From NCBI RefSeq assembly GCF_900103455.1, contig NZ_FNHI01000023.1:62001-126000 (forward strand): DNA of 64,000 nucleotides, read 5' to 3'. Shown here piece by piece: positions 34,830-42,535 of this stretch. The notes beneath the pieces are model-generated. The model saw only the letters and a list, made by a program, of their open reading frames with translations, was not told the origin of the DNA and did not search any database. The number at the start of each line of letters is the position of its first letter. Position 1 is the stretch's first letter. The position numbers and the translations under genes are program-made. Source of the DNA: Streptomyces wuyuanensis (GTDB taxonomy: Bacteria > Actinomycetota > Actinomycetes > Streptomycetales > Streptomycetaceae).

Positions 34830-35015
34830 ATGGCCGAGCTGATTCTGGCCGGCGTCGTCGTGCTCGTCGTGGGTGGGTGCGGCTGCGTGTTCTGGGCGGA
34901 GCGGGGCGGACCGCGCTGGGCGCGGGTCGTCGCAGCCCTGACTCTGGCGGCTGCCGGGGCGGTGGGCCGCTCGGGACGTAAGGGCCTGGGCCGAGGCGGG
35001 GGTCACGACGACTGA
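34830..35015 (+). CDS. Small membrane protein of unknown function
   Basis: The 61-residue product has two hydrophobic stretches (MAELILAGVVVLVVGGCGCVFWAE and WARVVAALTLAAAGAVG) and a basic glycine-rich tail (GRSGRKGLGRGGGHDD). AAGGGGG lies nine bases before ATG 34830. Codon use is normal for the neighbourhood. I do not recognise a family; the two helices suggest an integral membrane protein. Confidence 0.65.
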   Translation: MAELILAGVVVLVVGGCGCVFWAERGGPRWARVVAALTLAAAGAVGRSGRKGLGRGGGHDD

Positions 35016-35042
35016 GGTGCCGCGTCGTCCGGCGGGCCGGGG

Positions 35043-35162
35043 TCAGCCGCTGCGCCTGGCAAGGTTGTAGACGAGGACGAGCAGCGCCACGGCCATGACC
35101 GTCACGTGCATCCATGCGGGTGCGGTCGAGGCGTCGGCCGCGGCCGTCACGATCGAGGTCAT
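35043..35162 (-). CDS. Tiny single-helix membrane protein
   Basis: The minus strand from ATG 35162 encodes 39 residues: MTSIVTAAADASTAPAWMHV followed by TVMAVALLVLVYNLARRSG. One transmembrane helix is followed by a positive tail, the topology of a small inner-membrane peptide. GGAGG stands six bases before the ATG, good evidence that it is translated. No function is known to me. It lies downstream of the second small membrane gene on the same strand, separated by hairpins. Confidence 0.6.
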   Translation of the reverse strand: MTSIVTAAADASTAPAWMHVTVMAVALLVLVYNLARRSG

Positions 35163-35187
35163 CCCGGCCTCCAGGTGGTGGGGTTGC

Positions 35188-35293
35188 TCCGGGGAACGGT
35201 GTTCTCCCCGGAATGCTTCGCCGAACCACCGCCGTGATCACGGCGGTGTGCGGCGCGGATGTCGGTGGGCCGCCCCGCCCTTGCGGGCGGGGC
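35188..35293. terminator. Three hairpins between two small membrane protein genes
   Basis: Reading across the gap: TCCGGGGAAC/GTTCTCCCCGGA (35188-35212) with one bulge; CACCGCCGTGA joined directly to its exact reverse complement (35227-35248), a 22-bp perfect palindrome; and GCCCCGCCC-TTGC-GGGCGGGGC (35272-35293). The last is a good terminator for the gene at 35381-35560. The loop-free palindrome could instead be a dimeric protein-binding site in front of the gene at 35162. Confidence 0.6.
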
Positions 35294-35380
35294 GCGTTCG
35301 GTCCCACGCCCCGCGTGTACCCCGTGCGGGCGAACCAACGCACCGTCGCGGCACGGGGACGGGCTCGAAGGCCCGTGCCG

Positions 35381-35560
35381 TCAGCGGCGACGGGTCCGGC
35401 CGGACCGCCAGCCGGCGCCGATCCCCGCCACATGGAGTGCCAGCAGTGCGAGGCCGAGCAGCATGACGTTCCCCGAGGCGAAGGCCTGGTTGGTGGCGAT
35501 GTCCGCCGCGCTGATCAGAAAGGCGATGAAGAACAGTACGGCCGCGGCTATACCGAGCAT
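35381..35560 (-). CDS. Small two-helix membrane protein
   Basis: The 59-residue product (MLGIAAAVLFFIAFLISAAD, then IATNQAFASGNVMLLGLALLALHVAGIGAG and a basic tail RSGRTRRR) has two transmembrane helices. GAGGGAG precedes ATG 35560 at normal spacing. Similar short proteins are widespread in Streptomyces without assigned function. The frame is open 26 codons further upstream but without a ribosome-binding site. Confidence 0.7.
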   Translation of the reverse strand: MLGIAAAVLFFIAFLISAADIATNQAFASGNVMLLGLALLALHVAGIGAGWRSGRTRRR

Positions 35561-35710
35561 GGTGTGGCTCCCTCGTTCCGTGGGGTGTGGAGCCCGTATG
35601 CCCCCGTTTCCCGCTTCCAGACCCGGCGGTTCCGGCATCCGGCCGGCAGGGCTGCGCCGTGTCGGTTCCGGTGCGCGGAGCAGGGAGCCGCTTCGTGACG
35701 TACCGGACGG

Positions 35711-35799
35711 ATCCGGCCCGCGCGCGAGAGGTTGCGTGGATCGCCATGGGGATCATCGGGATCGGCACGGCATCCGGCCCGCGCGCGGGAGGTTGCGTG
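35711..35799. repeat. Pair of 28-bp direct repeats
   Basis: ATCCGGCCCGCGCGCG(A/G) followed by GAGGTTGCGTG occurs at 35711-35738 and 35772-35799, differing at one base, 61 bp apart. They lie in the 470-bp gap between a small membrane gene and the phosphotransferase gene, where I see no coding region. Confidence 0.8.
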
Positions 35800-36028
35800 T
35801 CCCCCTCACCTACGACGCACCGAAGGGCACCGGCTCGCACCGACACGTTCACGGCCACTTCGCACGGCTCGCCGAGACGCGCGGGTCTGCCTGTCGGCGA
35901 GGGCCCGCGGATCGCTCCGACCGGGGTGGGCACGGGCGGGGCGCCCTCGGCGCCCGGAACGACGCACGGGGAACGCCCCGTGGGGAAATCAGGTGGCCCC
36001 GCTCCGGGCTCGGTGCTGGGATGGCGCG

Positions 36029-37078
36029 ATGCACGAGTCGTCGATGCGCGTGGACCGAGGGCAGTACCGGAATGCGGTGACCCCCTGGGAGCAGGAGGCG
36101 TGGCGCGGCGCCGCCGTCGCCTGGGTGGAGGACGCGCTGGCCGCGCACGGTCTGCGGGCCACGGGCCGGTGGACCGTACGTCTTCGGCCCTGGTCGGTCC
36201 TGCTGCGGGTGCCGGTCGAGGGGCGCGACGCCGTCTGGTTCAAGGCCAATCCGCCCGCGAGTGCCTTCGAAAGCGCACTGGGCGCGGGCCTGGCCCGTTG
36301 GGTTCCGGAGCATGTGCTGGAGCCGCTGGCCGTCGACGCCGGGCGAGGGTGGTCGCTGCTGCCCGACGGGGGCGAGCTCTTCAGGAACGTACTCGAACGG
36401 GCAGCGGTCGAGCCCCGTACCTGGGAGGAAATGCTCCGCCAGTACGCGAGCATGCAGCGCGCGCTGGTTCCCCGCGCGCGGGAGATGGAGGAGCTGGGTG
36501 TCCCCAGCGCGCGCACCGCCGCGCTGCCGGAACTGTTCGACAGGCTGGTCGCGGAGAACACCGCGCTGCGGTCCGACGAGCGCCGGCGGCTCGAGGACCT
36601 CCGGCCGATGCTCCTGGACTGGTGCGCCGAACTCGCGGCGGTCGGCATCGCCGACACCCTGGACCACTCCGACCTGCACGACGCCCAGCTGTTCGTCGCG
36701 GGCCCGGGCCGGTTCACCTTCTTCGACTGGGGCGACGCCGCCGTCTCCCACCCCTTCTGCAGCCTGCTCGTTCCCGCCCTCCGAGCGGGTGGGCGCTACG
36801 GTCCGCAGGTGCTGCCCCGGCTGCGCGACGCCTATCTGGAGCCGTGGACCGGTGCCGGGCGTTCGGGCGCGGCCCTGCGGCGGGCGGTGCGCCTCGCCTG
36901 GCGGCTGGGCGCTCTCGGACGTGCATGTTCGTGGGGCCGGCTGTTTCCGGGCGCCGACGGCGTGCCGGACACCGCGGGAGCCACGGAGCGTGCGCGCTGG
37001 CTGCTGGAGCTCTGCGTTGATCCGCCCGGCTGGACGGCGGTACCCCGCACCGGGGCCACGCTGTCCGGCACCTCGTAG
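36029..37078 (+). CDS. Aminoglycoside phosphotransferase (APH)-family kinase-like protein
   Basis: The 349-residue protein has the APH/choline-kinase fold. VWFKANPPASAFESALGAGLARWVPEHV gives the nucleotide-binding Lys and following acidic helix. DTLDHSDLHDAQLFV is the catalytic loop (HxDLH, Asp base), and FTFFDWGDAAVSHPF holds the metal-binding Asp. Family members phosphorylate antibiotics, sugars or small metabolites; nothing nearby tells the substrate. ATG 36029 is supported by GGGATGG; an internal ATG five codons on is possible. Confidence 0.85.
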   Translation: MHESSMRVDRGQYRNAVTPWEQEAWRGAAVAWVEDALAAHGLRATGRWTVRLRPWSVLLRVPVEGRDAVWFKANPPASAFESALGAGLARWVPEHVLEPLAVDAGRGWSLLPDGGELFRNVLERAAVEPRTWEEMLRQYASMQRALVPRAREMEELGVPSARTAALPELFDRLVAENTALRSDERRRLEDLRPMLLDWCAELAAVGIADTLDHSDLHDAQLFVAGPGRFTFFDWGDAAVSHPFCSLLVPALRAGGRYGPQVLPRLRDAYLEPWTGAGRSGAALRRAVRLAWRLGALGRACSWGRLFPGADGVPDTAGATERARWLLELCVDPPGWTAVPRTGATLSGTS

Positions 37079-37146
37079 GGGCGCACCGGGGCGGGCCACG
37101 GGGTCCGATACCTCGTAGAGACGCACCGGGGCACGGGATCCGGTGC
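37063..37146. repeat. Degenerate tandem repeat overlapping the end of the phosphotransferase gene
   Basis: A unit close to TCCGGCACCTCGTAGGGGCGC, then ACCGGGGC, recurs as TCCGATACCTCGTAGAGACGC and as a shorter TCCGGTGCCTTGTGGGAGCGC, with spacings of about 45 and 36 bp. The first copy includes the gene's stop codon, so the 3' end of the gene appears to have been duplicated downstream. Confidence 0.6.
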
Positions 37147-37225
37147 CTTGTGGGAGCGCTCCGGGCGGGGTCGACCGCACAGCGGTCCGCAGTGCACAGT
37201 GCGCCCGTCCCGGTACCTTCGGCGA

Positions 37226-37957
37226 ATGGCTGACGAGTGCTTCCGGCATCCCCGGCTCGCCGCCCTCTACGACGTCCTCGACCCCGACCGCAGCGATCTG
37301 ACCGCGTATCTGGGCATCGCGGAGGAGTTGGGCGCCCGCCGGGTGCTGGACCTTGGCTGCGGTACCGGCGTGTTCGCGCTGCTGCTGGCCGACCGCGGGA
37401 TCGAAGTCGTCGCCGCCGACCCCGCCCGGGCCTCGATCGATGTGGCCAGGGCCAAACCGGGCAGCGACCGGGTCCGGTGGATCTGCGGTGACGCGACGGC
37501 ACTGCCGCCGCTCCGGGTCGATCTGGCGACCATGACCGCCAACGCCGCGCAGGAGATCGGGGAACCCGACGCATGGCGGGGAACGCTGCGGGGTGCGCAC
37601 GGGGCCCTGCGCCCCGGCGGGCACTTCGTGTTCGAGACGCGCGATCCGTCGCAGCGCGCATGGGAGAGCTGGAACCGCGAAGCCTCATGGAGTGTGACGG
37701 AGGTTCCGGGTGTCGGAGCGGTGGAGACCTGGGTCGATCTGATCGAGGTCGACGGGCCCTTGGTGACGTTTCGGTGGAGTTATGCGTTCGCCGCGGAGGG
37801 GCGGACGATGACGTCGGAATCGACGCTGCGGTTCCGGCAGCGGGAGGAGGTGGAGGCGGACCTGGCCGGCGCGGGTTTCACGGTGAAGGACGTACGCGAC
37901 GCCCCGGACCGGCCCGGCAGGGAGTTCGTCTTCGTCGCCGTGCGGCCGGACGCGTGA
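37226..37957 (+). CDS. Class I SAM-dependent methyltransferase
   Basis: The 243-residue protein starts MADECFRHPRLAALYDVLDPDRSDL and has RRVLDLGCGTGVFALLLADRGIEVVAADPARASIDVARAK (SAM motifs I and II), a short motif region VRWICGDATALPP, and LRGAHGALRPGGHFVFETRDP. The C-terminal half is beta-rich (TEVPGVGAVETWVDLIEVDG), as in small-molecule methyltransferases of the methyltransferase-25 type. Substrate is unknown. It converges with the next methyltransferase. Confidence 0.88.
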   Translation: MADECFRHPRLAALYDVLDPDRSDLTAYLGIAEELGARRVLDLGCGTGVFALLLADRGIEVVAADPARASIDVARAKPGSDRVRWICGDATALPPLRVDLATMTANAAQEIGEPDAWRGTLRGAHGALRPGGHFVFETRDPSQRAWESWNREASWSVTEVPGVGAVETWVDLIEVDGPLVTFRWSYAFAAEGRTMTSESTLRFRQREEVEADLAGAGFTVKDVRDAPDRPGREFVFVAVRPDA

Positions 37958-38043
37958 CGGGCGGCATCGGATCCCCCCGTCAACCGTCGGCAAACCCGTC
38001 CCTCAACCGTCCGTAAATCCGTCCCCCGATCCGTCCGCCTGGA

Positions 38044-38091
38044 GAGGACGCCCCTCCACGGTCAGTCCGTCCGTCAGGAGAGGGCGTCCTC
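38044..38091. terminator. Hairpin between convergent methyltransferase genes
   Basis: GAGGACGCCC (38044-38053) pairs with GGGCGTCCTC (38082-38091) across a 28-base loop that contains repeated GTCCGTCC; the right arm overlaps the last codons of the minus-strand methyltransferase. Upstream (37975-38035) CCGTC-containing short repeats (CAACCGTC, AATCCGTC) fill the gap. Confidence 0.45.
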
Positions 38092-38838
38092 CGCGATCCC
38101 GCCGACGGGCTTCTCCCAGACCGAGACGTGCTTGGGGCTCGCGCCGGTGAACGGTTCCCGGGACCAGTCCTCCCACCGGTCGCGCAGCCGCAGCCCGGCG
38201 ATCCGCGCCATGAGGTCGAGTTCCGAGGGCCACACGTACCGGAACGGGACGGACCAGTACTCGGCACGCCCGTCCTCGATCGTGACGTAGTTCGAGCTCA
38301 TCTCCTGGGTGACGACGTCGTAGGTGTCGAACGCCCACTTCTCCGGGGTGATGTGAAACGGTACGGCGCTCTGTCCCGGCGGCAGCAGCCGCAGCTCCGG
38401 TACCCCGACCTCGATGACGAAACTGCCACCGGGCCGCAGGTGCCGGGCCGCGTTGCGGAAGCAGGCCACCTGCGCGTCCTGGGTGGTCAGGTTGTTGATG
38501 GTGTTGAAGACCAGATAGACGACCGCGAAGTCGCCCGGTGCTCGTGTCGACGCGAAGTCGCCGATCGTCACGCCGATGTCGTCTCCGCCGGGCTTGGCAC
38601 GCAGGCGGGCCACCATCGCCCGGGACATGTCGATGCCGTGCACCTGGATCCCGCGGCGGGCGAGCGGCAGGGCGATCCGGCCGGTGCCGATGCCGAGTTC
38701 GAGCGCCCTTCCGTCGCCGGCGAGCCCGGCGATCAGCCCGACGGCCGGGTCCACGACGTCCGGCCGGAACATGTCGGCCGACGACGTGTCGTATCTGGCA
38801 GCGATCTTCTCTCCGAAGTAGCCGTCCTCGTCATGCAT
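38074..38838 (-). CDS. Class I SAM-dependent methyltransferase
   Basis: The 254-residue protein begins MHDEDGYFGEKIAARYDTSSADMF, then GRALELGIGTGRIALPLARRGIQVHGIDMSRAMVARLRAK (SAM motifs), FAVVYLVFNTINNLTTQDAQVACFRNAARHLRPGGSFVIEVGVP, and a beta-rich end (YWSVPFRYVWPSELDLMARIAGLRLRDRWEDW). This pattern is common in Streptomyces orphan methyltransferases. It is not closely similar to the gene at 37226 despite adjacency, so recent duplication is unlikely. Confidence 0.88.
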   Translation of the reverse strand: MHDEDGYFGEKIAARYDTSSADMFRPDVVDPAVGLIAGLAGDGRALELGIGTGRIALPLARRGIQVHGIDMSRAMVARLRAKPGGDDIGVTIGDFASTRAPGDFAVVYLVFNTINNLTTQDAQVACFRNAARHLRPGGSFVIEVGVPELRLLPPGQSAVPFHITPEKWAFDTYDVVTQEMSSNYVTIEDGRAEYWSVPFRYVWPSELDLMARIAGLRLRDRWEDWSREPFTGASPKHVSVWEKPVGGIAEDALS

Positions 38839-39253
38839 CCGGGGACGGTACCGCCCGAAGTCGTCCGTACGCGCGGGGTTTTCCGCCGGCCGCCCGCCCC
38901 GCCGCGCCGCCGACGCGACCGAGGGTCGGCGTTTCGGCCATCCGGCTCGGCGGCCGTTTCCCCTGCGCGGCAAGGGCGGTGAACTCCGGCTCTCCGTCTG
39001 CCCGGTCGGCTCGCCGCCGCCACGACGTCCGAAACCGGCCGTTCGAACGGCCGGGCCCCGTCGTTGATCCGACGGAGGCCGGGCCCGAGGGGGCGATCGG
39101 GGACGCTTCGCCGGTCTCGCACGCCTCGCTTCCCTGCCCCTCCTCGTCCCCTGCCCGGTCCCCTCCCCGGTCCCGCCCGCCCTTCCCCGCGACCTCGAAC
39201 GCCCCTTCTCTCGCACCGAGTTGCGCTGTACCCGCCGCCCCGTCCTGGACACC
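38839..39253. other. Gap without a convincing gene
   Basis: About 415 bp between the methyltransferase start and the next plus-strand ORF. The sequence includes CGTTCGAACGG-type symmetry (about 39038) and a C/T-rich tract (39120-39200, many CCCTGCC/CCCCGG). Open frames in it are Arg/Gly-rich on one strand and Pro-rich on the other, as expected for non-coding GC-rich DNA. Confidence 0.5.
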
Positions 39254-39430
39254 GTGAGAAAGGCCCACACCGTGACCCCACCCTGCGCCGCCGACGGCGA
39301 GATCGCCGTACCGGAGGCCGAGGCGCTCCTTCCCGCCCCGCGTCTGTGGGCGGCGCCCGGCTCCAGCGGTGATCCCGCGCGCGTGCCGCCGGTCCGCTTC
39401 CCCGCACGGTGCGGTGGGAGGGCGTCGTGA
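39254..39430 (+). CDS. Possible small protein translationally coupled to the NUDIX gene
   Basis: GTG 39254 (VRKAHTVTPPCAADGEIAVPEAEALL) opens a 58-residue frame ending TGA 39428-39430, which overlaps the GTG of the NUDIX gene. G/C third-position preference supports coding, but the composition is Pro/Ala-rich, and no family is recognised. It may equally be a leader or chance frame. Confidence 0.35.
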   Translation: MRKAHTVTPPCAADGEIAVPEAEALLPAPRLWAAPGSSGDPARVPPVRFPARCGGRAS

Positions 39431-39930
39431 GTGCGACGTGGCTGCCGCCGGAGCAGTACGCCGAGACGCTGATGAAGGCGACCGCCTTCGCGTGTCTGTT
39501 CTTCACCGACGAGGACGACCGGCCGGTGCAGCTGAGGGCGGTGTACTCGCAGGCGCATCCGTGGCAGTGGCCCGGTGGGACGATGGATCCGGGCGAGCGG
39601 CCGTGGGACACGGCGGTGCGGGAGTGCCGGGAGGAGACCGGCATGGTCGTCGAGGGACCCACGCGCCTTCTGGCGGCGGTCTACGGCCTGCCGGGCGCCG
39701 AGTGGCCGTACAGCACGGTCGGGTTCGTCTTCGACGGCGGCCGGCTCTCCGCCGACCGGATCGCGGGCATCGTCCTGGACCCGGCCGAGCACGACGCGGT
39801 GCGCGCCCTGTCCCCGAAGGAGTGGCGGGCGCACATGCCGGAGCGGGACTTCGCGCGGCTGCGGGCGGTGCTGGAGGCCCGCCGTACGGGCGTGACGGCG
39901 TACTTCGACGCCTGGGACTGGGACGACTGA
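39427..39930 (+). CDS. NUDIX hydrolase
   Basis: The 167-residue protein has a complete NUDIX box: GTMDPGERPWDTAVRECREETG, shown here as G-x5-E-x7-REC-x-EE-TG, with Glu residues of REC-x-EE binding Mg2+. It should cleave a nucleoside-diphosphate-linked substrate; specificity cannot be read. The end, YFDAWDWDD, is typical of Streptomyces members. GTG 39427 follows GGGAGG. Confidence 0.9.
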   Translation: MSATWLPPEQYAETLMKATAFACLFFTDEDDRPVQLRAVYSQAHPWQWPGGTMDPGERPWDTAVRECREETGMVVEGPTRLLAAVYGLPGAEWPYSTVGFVFDGGRLSADRIAGIVLDPAEHDAVRALSPKEWRAHMPERDFARLRAVLEARRTGVTAYFDAWDWDD

Positions 39931-40110
39931 GCCCAAGGGCTGCTGGGGATCACGGGGCAGCCCTTGGTCACACAGTGGTTCGAAGCCCATCGAACAGTCG
40001 GCGAAGAGTGCCCCGACACGCCCCCGAGCCGCCGAATGCCCGGGGACGGACCTGCCGGTCCGGTGTGATCGTGGCCGACTCGTTTCGTCGAGAACCCTCT
40101 AGGAGAGATC

Positions 40111-40347
40111 ATGCGAATGCGAATCGCGTCCACCGTGGCCGCCCTCGCCGTGGCCGGTGTCCTCGTCGGCGCCGGCGGCGCTGTGGCGGACAGTGGGGCG
40201 GAGGCCGCGGCCGTCGGCAGCCCGGGTGTGCTGTCGGGCAACGTCATCCAGGTCCCCCTCCACGTTCCGCTGAACCTCTGCGGCAACTCGCTCGGTGTCG
40301 TCAGCCTGCTCAACCCGGCCGTCGGCAACGCCTGCCTCAACGGCTGA
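40111..40347 (+). CDS. Short chaplin (hydrophobic aerial-hypha surface protein)
   Basis: The 78-residue precursor has a Sec signal (MRMRIASTVAALAVAGVLVG, cleavage after AVA-DSG) and one chaplin domain: GNVIQVPLHVPLNLCGNSLGVVSLLNPAVGNACLNG, with the two conserved cysteines that form the intramolecular disulfide. Short chaplins assemble into amyloid-like fibrils that make aerial hyphae and spores hydrophobic. It has no sorting signal, as expected for the ChpD-H class. AGGAGAG precedes the ATG. Confidence 0.95.
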   Translation: MRMRIASTVAALAVAGVLVGAGGAVADSGAEAAAVGSPGVLSGNVIQVPLHVPLNLCGNSLGVVSLLNPAVGNACLNG

Positions 40348-40428
40348 TCGCACCCCGCCGCCCTGGGAACCAGGTGCGGTCAGGGCTCCTGACGGCCCGC
40401 CCCAGGGCAGCCGTCCGGGTGTCCGGAC

Positions 40429-40459
40429 GGGCCGGACCCTCGCACCGGGGGTCCGGCCC
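40429..40459 (+). terminator. Hairpin terminator after the chaplin gene
   Basis: GGGCCGGACCC (40429-40439) and GGGTCCGGCCC (40449-40459) are exact 11-bp arms with a nine-base loop. Just upstream is a smaller CCGTCCGG/CCGGACGG stem (40411-40430). The rest of the 315-bp gap to the acetyltransferase gene is featureless. Confidence 0.75.
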
Positions 40460-40662
40460 TCGCGTTGCTCCGGGGGCTTCCCCGGACCCGGCCCGGTCCG
40501 GCGTGCCAGTCCCCTTCCGGCCCGCCCGTGTCGAATACGCTGCGAAGACGTCCGATCCGGCCTCCTGGGGTGCCACGTGCGCCCAGGGAACAGCCGCCCG
40601 CTGGCGCCTCTTCCGCTTCGGCGCGGACGGCGGAGCCGCCCGGAATCAGGAAGGGGTGTGGC

Positions 40663-41133
40663 ATGGGGTCCCCAGCCGTGCATCTCCGGGAGATCACCGA
40701 CGACAACCGGGAGGCCGTCCGTGCCCTCCGCGTCCGACGTGACCAGAAGCAGTTCGTCGCCTCCGTGTCCAAGTCGCTCAAGGAGGCGGCGAAGACCCCC
40801 GAGGCCAATCCCTGGTACCGCGCCGTGTACCGGGGCGACGAGCCGGTCGGCTTCGTGATGCTGGCGTGGAAACCGCCGGCCGGTCCGTTCACGGGGCGAC
40901 ACTTCCTCTGGCGCCTCCTCGTCGACAAGCGGTACCAGCGGCGGGGGATCGGCCGGGAGGCGCTCGCACAGGTCGCCGCCCTGGTCCGCGCCGACGGCGC
41001 CACGGAACTGCTCACCAGCTACGAACCCGGCGACGGAGAACCGTGGCCCTTCTACCGCAAGTTCGGGTTCGAGCCCACCGGGGAGATCGACGACGGCGAG
41101 ATCGTCCTGCGGCTCACCTTCCCCGCCGGGTGA
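40663..41133 (+). CDS. GNAT-family N-acetyltransferase
   Basis: The 156-residue protein follows the GNAT plan: VHLREITDDNREAVRALRV (strand 1), EPVGFVMLAW (strands 2-4), FLWRLLVDKRYQRRGIGREALAQV with the acetyl-CoA pyrophosphate loop RYQRRGIGREA (R/Q-x-x-G-x-G/A), and YRKFGFEPTGEIDDGEIVLRL. It resembles the diamine/spermidine acetyltransferase subgroup, but the substrate is unproven. AAGGGG lies before ATG 40663. Confidence 0.9.
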   Translation: MGSPAVHLREITDDNREAVRALRVRRDQKQFVASVSKSLKEAAKTPEANPWYRAVYRGDEPVGFVMLAWKPPAGPFTGRHFLWRLLVDKRYQRRGIGREALAQVAALVRADGATELLTSYEPGDGEPWPFYRKFGFEPTGEIDDGEIVLRLTFPAG

Positions 41134-41238
41134 GCTCGCAGACGTGACAGGACCTTCCCCGGTCGCCGCAAGTGGAGGTTCACCGGACGGACGCCCATCC
41201 CCCGCCGCGGACCCGCGCTGCCGGGTATCAAGCAGATC

Positions 41239-41256
41239 CTTGCAAGCGGATGCAAG
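41239..41256. promoter_or_regulatory. CTTGCA-type operator before the second LacI gene
   Basis: CTTGCAAG (41239-41246) and TGCAAG (41251-41256) lie 22-39 bp before ATG 41278. The same CTTGCA core recurs before the adjacent ABC operon, and related CTTGCAG repeats are known from MalR-controlled promoters in Streptomyces, so autoregulation is likely. Confidence 0.6.
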
Positions 41257-41277
41257 ATGTGACGTAGCCTTGTCGTC

Positions 41278-42294
41278 ATGGTGAGACGACTGATCGAGGT
41301 GGCGGAGTACGCCGGGGTGAGCGAGGCGACCGTCAGCCGCGTCCTCAACGGAAAGCCGGGGGTCGCGGAGGGCACGCGGACCGCGGTGCTGACGGCCTGC
41401 GACGTCCTCGGGTACGAGCGCCCGCGCGGGCTGCGCGGGAAGACCCAGCGTCTCGTCGCCCTGGTCGCTCCCGATCTCATCAACCCCGTCTTCCCGGCGT
41501 TCGTGGAGGTCATCAGCTCGACCCTGGCCCAGCGCGGCTTCTCCCCCGTGCTGTGCACGCGCACCATGGCGGGGGTCTCCGAGAGCGACTACGTGGACAT
41601 GCTGCTGGAGCAGCAGATCTCCGGAGCGGTGTTCGTCTGCGGGCTGCACTCGCACAGCAAGGCCGACCACTCGCACTACGGGCGGCTGCTGGAGCGCGGC
41701 ATCCCGGTGATCGGCGTGAACGGGATCGTCGAGGACCTCACGTTCCCGTGCGTGTCGACCGACGACGCGCTCGCCGCCGAGCTGGCCGTACGCCATCTGG
41801 CCTCGCTGGGGCACCGCCGCATCGGTCTCGCCCTGGGCGAGTTCGCCGACCACGCGCCGGCGGTCCGCAAGAAGGCCGCGTTCCTCAGGGCCGTCCGTGA
41901 GCACTGCGGCATCGAGGACGCCGAGCCCTTCGTCACCCACACGATGTACTCGCTGGAGGGGGGCGCGGCTGCGGCGCAGCGGCTCGCGCAGCGGGGGGTC
42001 ACTGCCGTGGTGTGCGCCAGCGACGTGATGGCCCTGGGTGCCGTGCGGGCTTTCCAGCGCATGGGTCTGGACGTGCCGGGCGACATCTCCGTGGTGGGCT
42101 TCGACGACTCGGCGTTCATGCCGCTGGTCAATCCGCCGCTGACGACGCTCCGTCAGCCGGTGGAGGCGATGGGCCGGGCGGCGGTGTCGCTGCTGTCGAG
42201 CCGGATGAGCGGTCAGAGCGACACCGACGAGGAACTGCTCTTCGAGCCGGAGCTGGTGGTGCGCGGCAGCACCGCGGTGGTCCGCGAGGGCTGA
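41278..42294 (+). CDS. LacI-family regulator of the alpha-glucoside locus (MalR-like)
   Basis: The 338-residue protein has a helix-turn-helix MVRRLIEVAEYAGVSEATVSRVLNGKPGVAEGTR and a sugar-binding domain (LVALVAPDLINPVFPAFVEVI, DDALAAELAVRHLASLGHRRIGLALG, VVCASDVMALGAVRAFQRMGLDVPGDISVVGFDDSAF). It resembles Streptomyces MalR in sequence and in its position before a solute-binding protein, two permeases and a GH13 enzyme. An alpha-glucoside such as maltose or trehalose is the probable inducer. CTTGCA boxes precede both this gene and the transporter operon. Confidence 0.92.
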   Translation: MVRRLIEVAEYAGVSEATVSRVLNGKPGVAEGTRTAVLTACDVLGYERPRGLRGKTQRLVALVAPDLINPVFPAFVEVISSTLAQRGFSPVLCTRTMAGVSESDYVDMLLEQQISGAVFVCGLHSHSKADHSHYGRLLERGIPVIGVNGIVEDLTFPCVSTDDALAAELAVRHLASLGHRRIGLALGEFADHAPAVRKKAAFLRAVREHCGIEDAEPFVTHTMYSLEGGAAAAQRLAQRGVTAVVCASDVMALGAVRAFQRMGLDVPGDISVVGFDDSAFMPLVNPPLTTLRQPVEAMGRAAVSLLSSRMSGQSDTDEELLFEPELVVRGSTAVVREG

Positions 42295-42415
42295 CCCGCG
42301 GCGTGAACCGATGCGCCGCGGGAGCTCGGACGTGTCCGCGCGAAGGGGCGGCACCCTCGGGGTGCCGCCCCTTCTGCATGCCTTCATCACCTGACCTCCA
42401 AATGAATGACGGATT

Positions 42416-42466
42416 CTTGCACAGCTTTTGTTGCCAATCTTGCACGCAACGGTAGACCTGCTTGCG
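42416..42466. promoter_or_regulatory. Three phased CTTGC boxes before the alpha-glucoside ABC operon
   Basis: CTTGCA (42416), CTTGCA (42439) and CTTGCG (42461) are spaced 23 and 22 bp, about two helical turns, so they lie on one face of the DNA. They precede the binding-protein gene at 42536. The arrangement suggests cooperative binding of the MalR-like regulator. Confidence 0.6.
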
Positions 42467-42535
42467 GTCGGCTGCGTACTCTCCTGGCACTTCGGCGGTG
42501 CGGACCCGCCGAGAGCCAGAGGATGGAGACACGGC

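Noticed and set aside
37226..38838. Adjacent methyltransferases as a recent tandem duplication
   Set aside because: They are convergent and share only the general SAM motifs; N- and C-terminal sequences differ completely.
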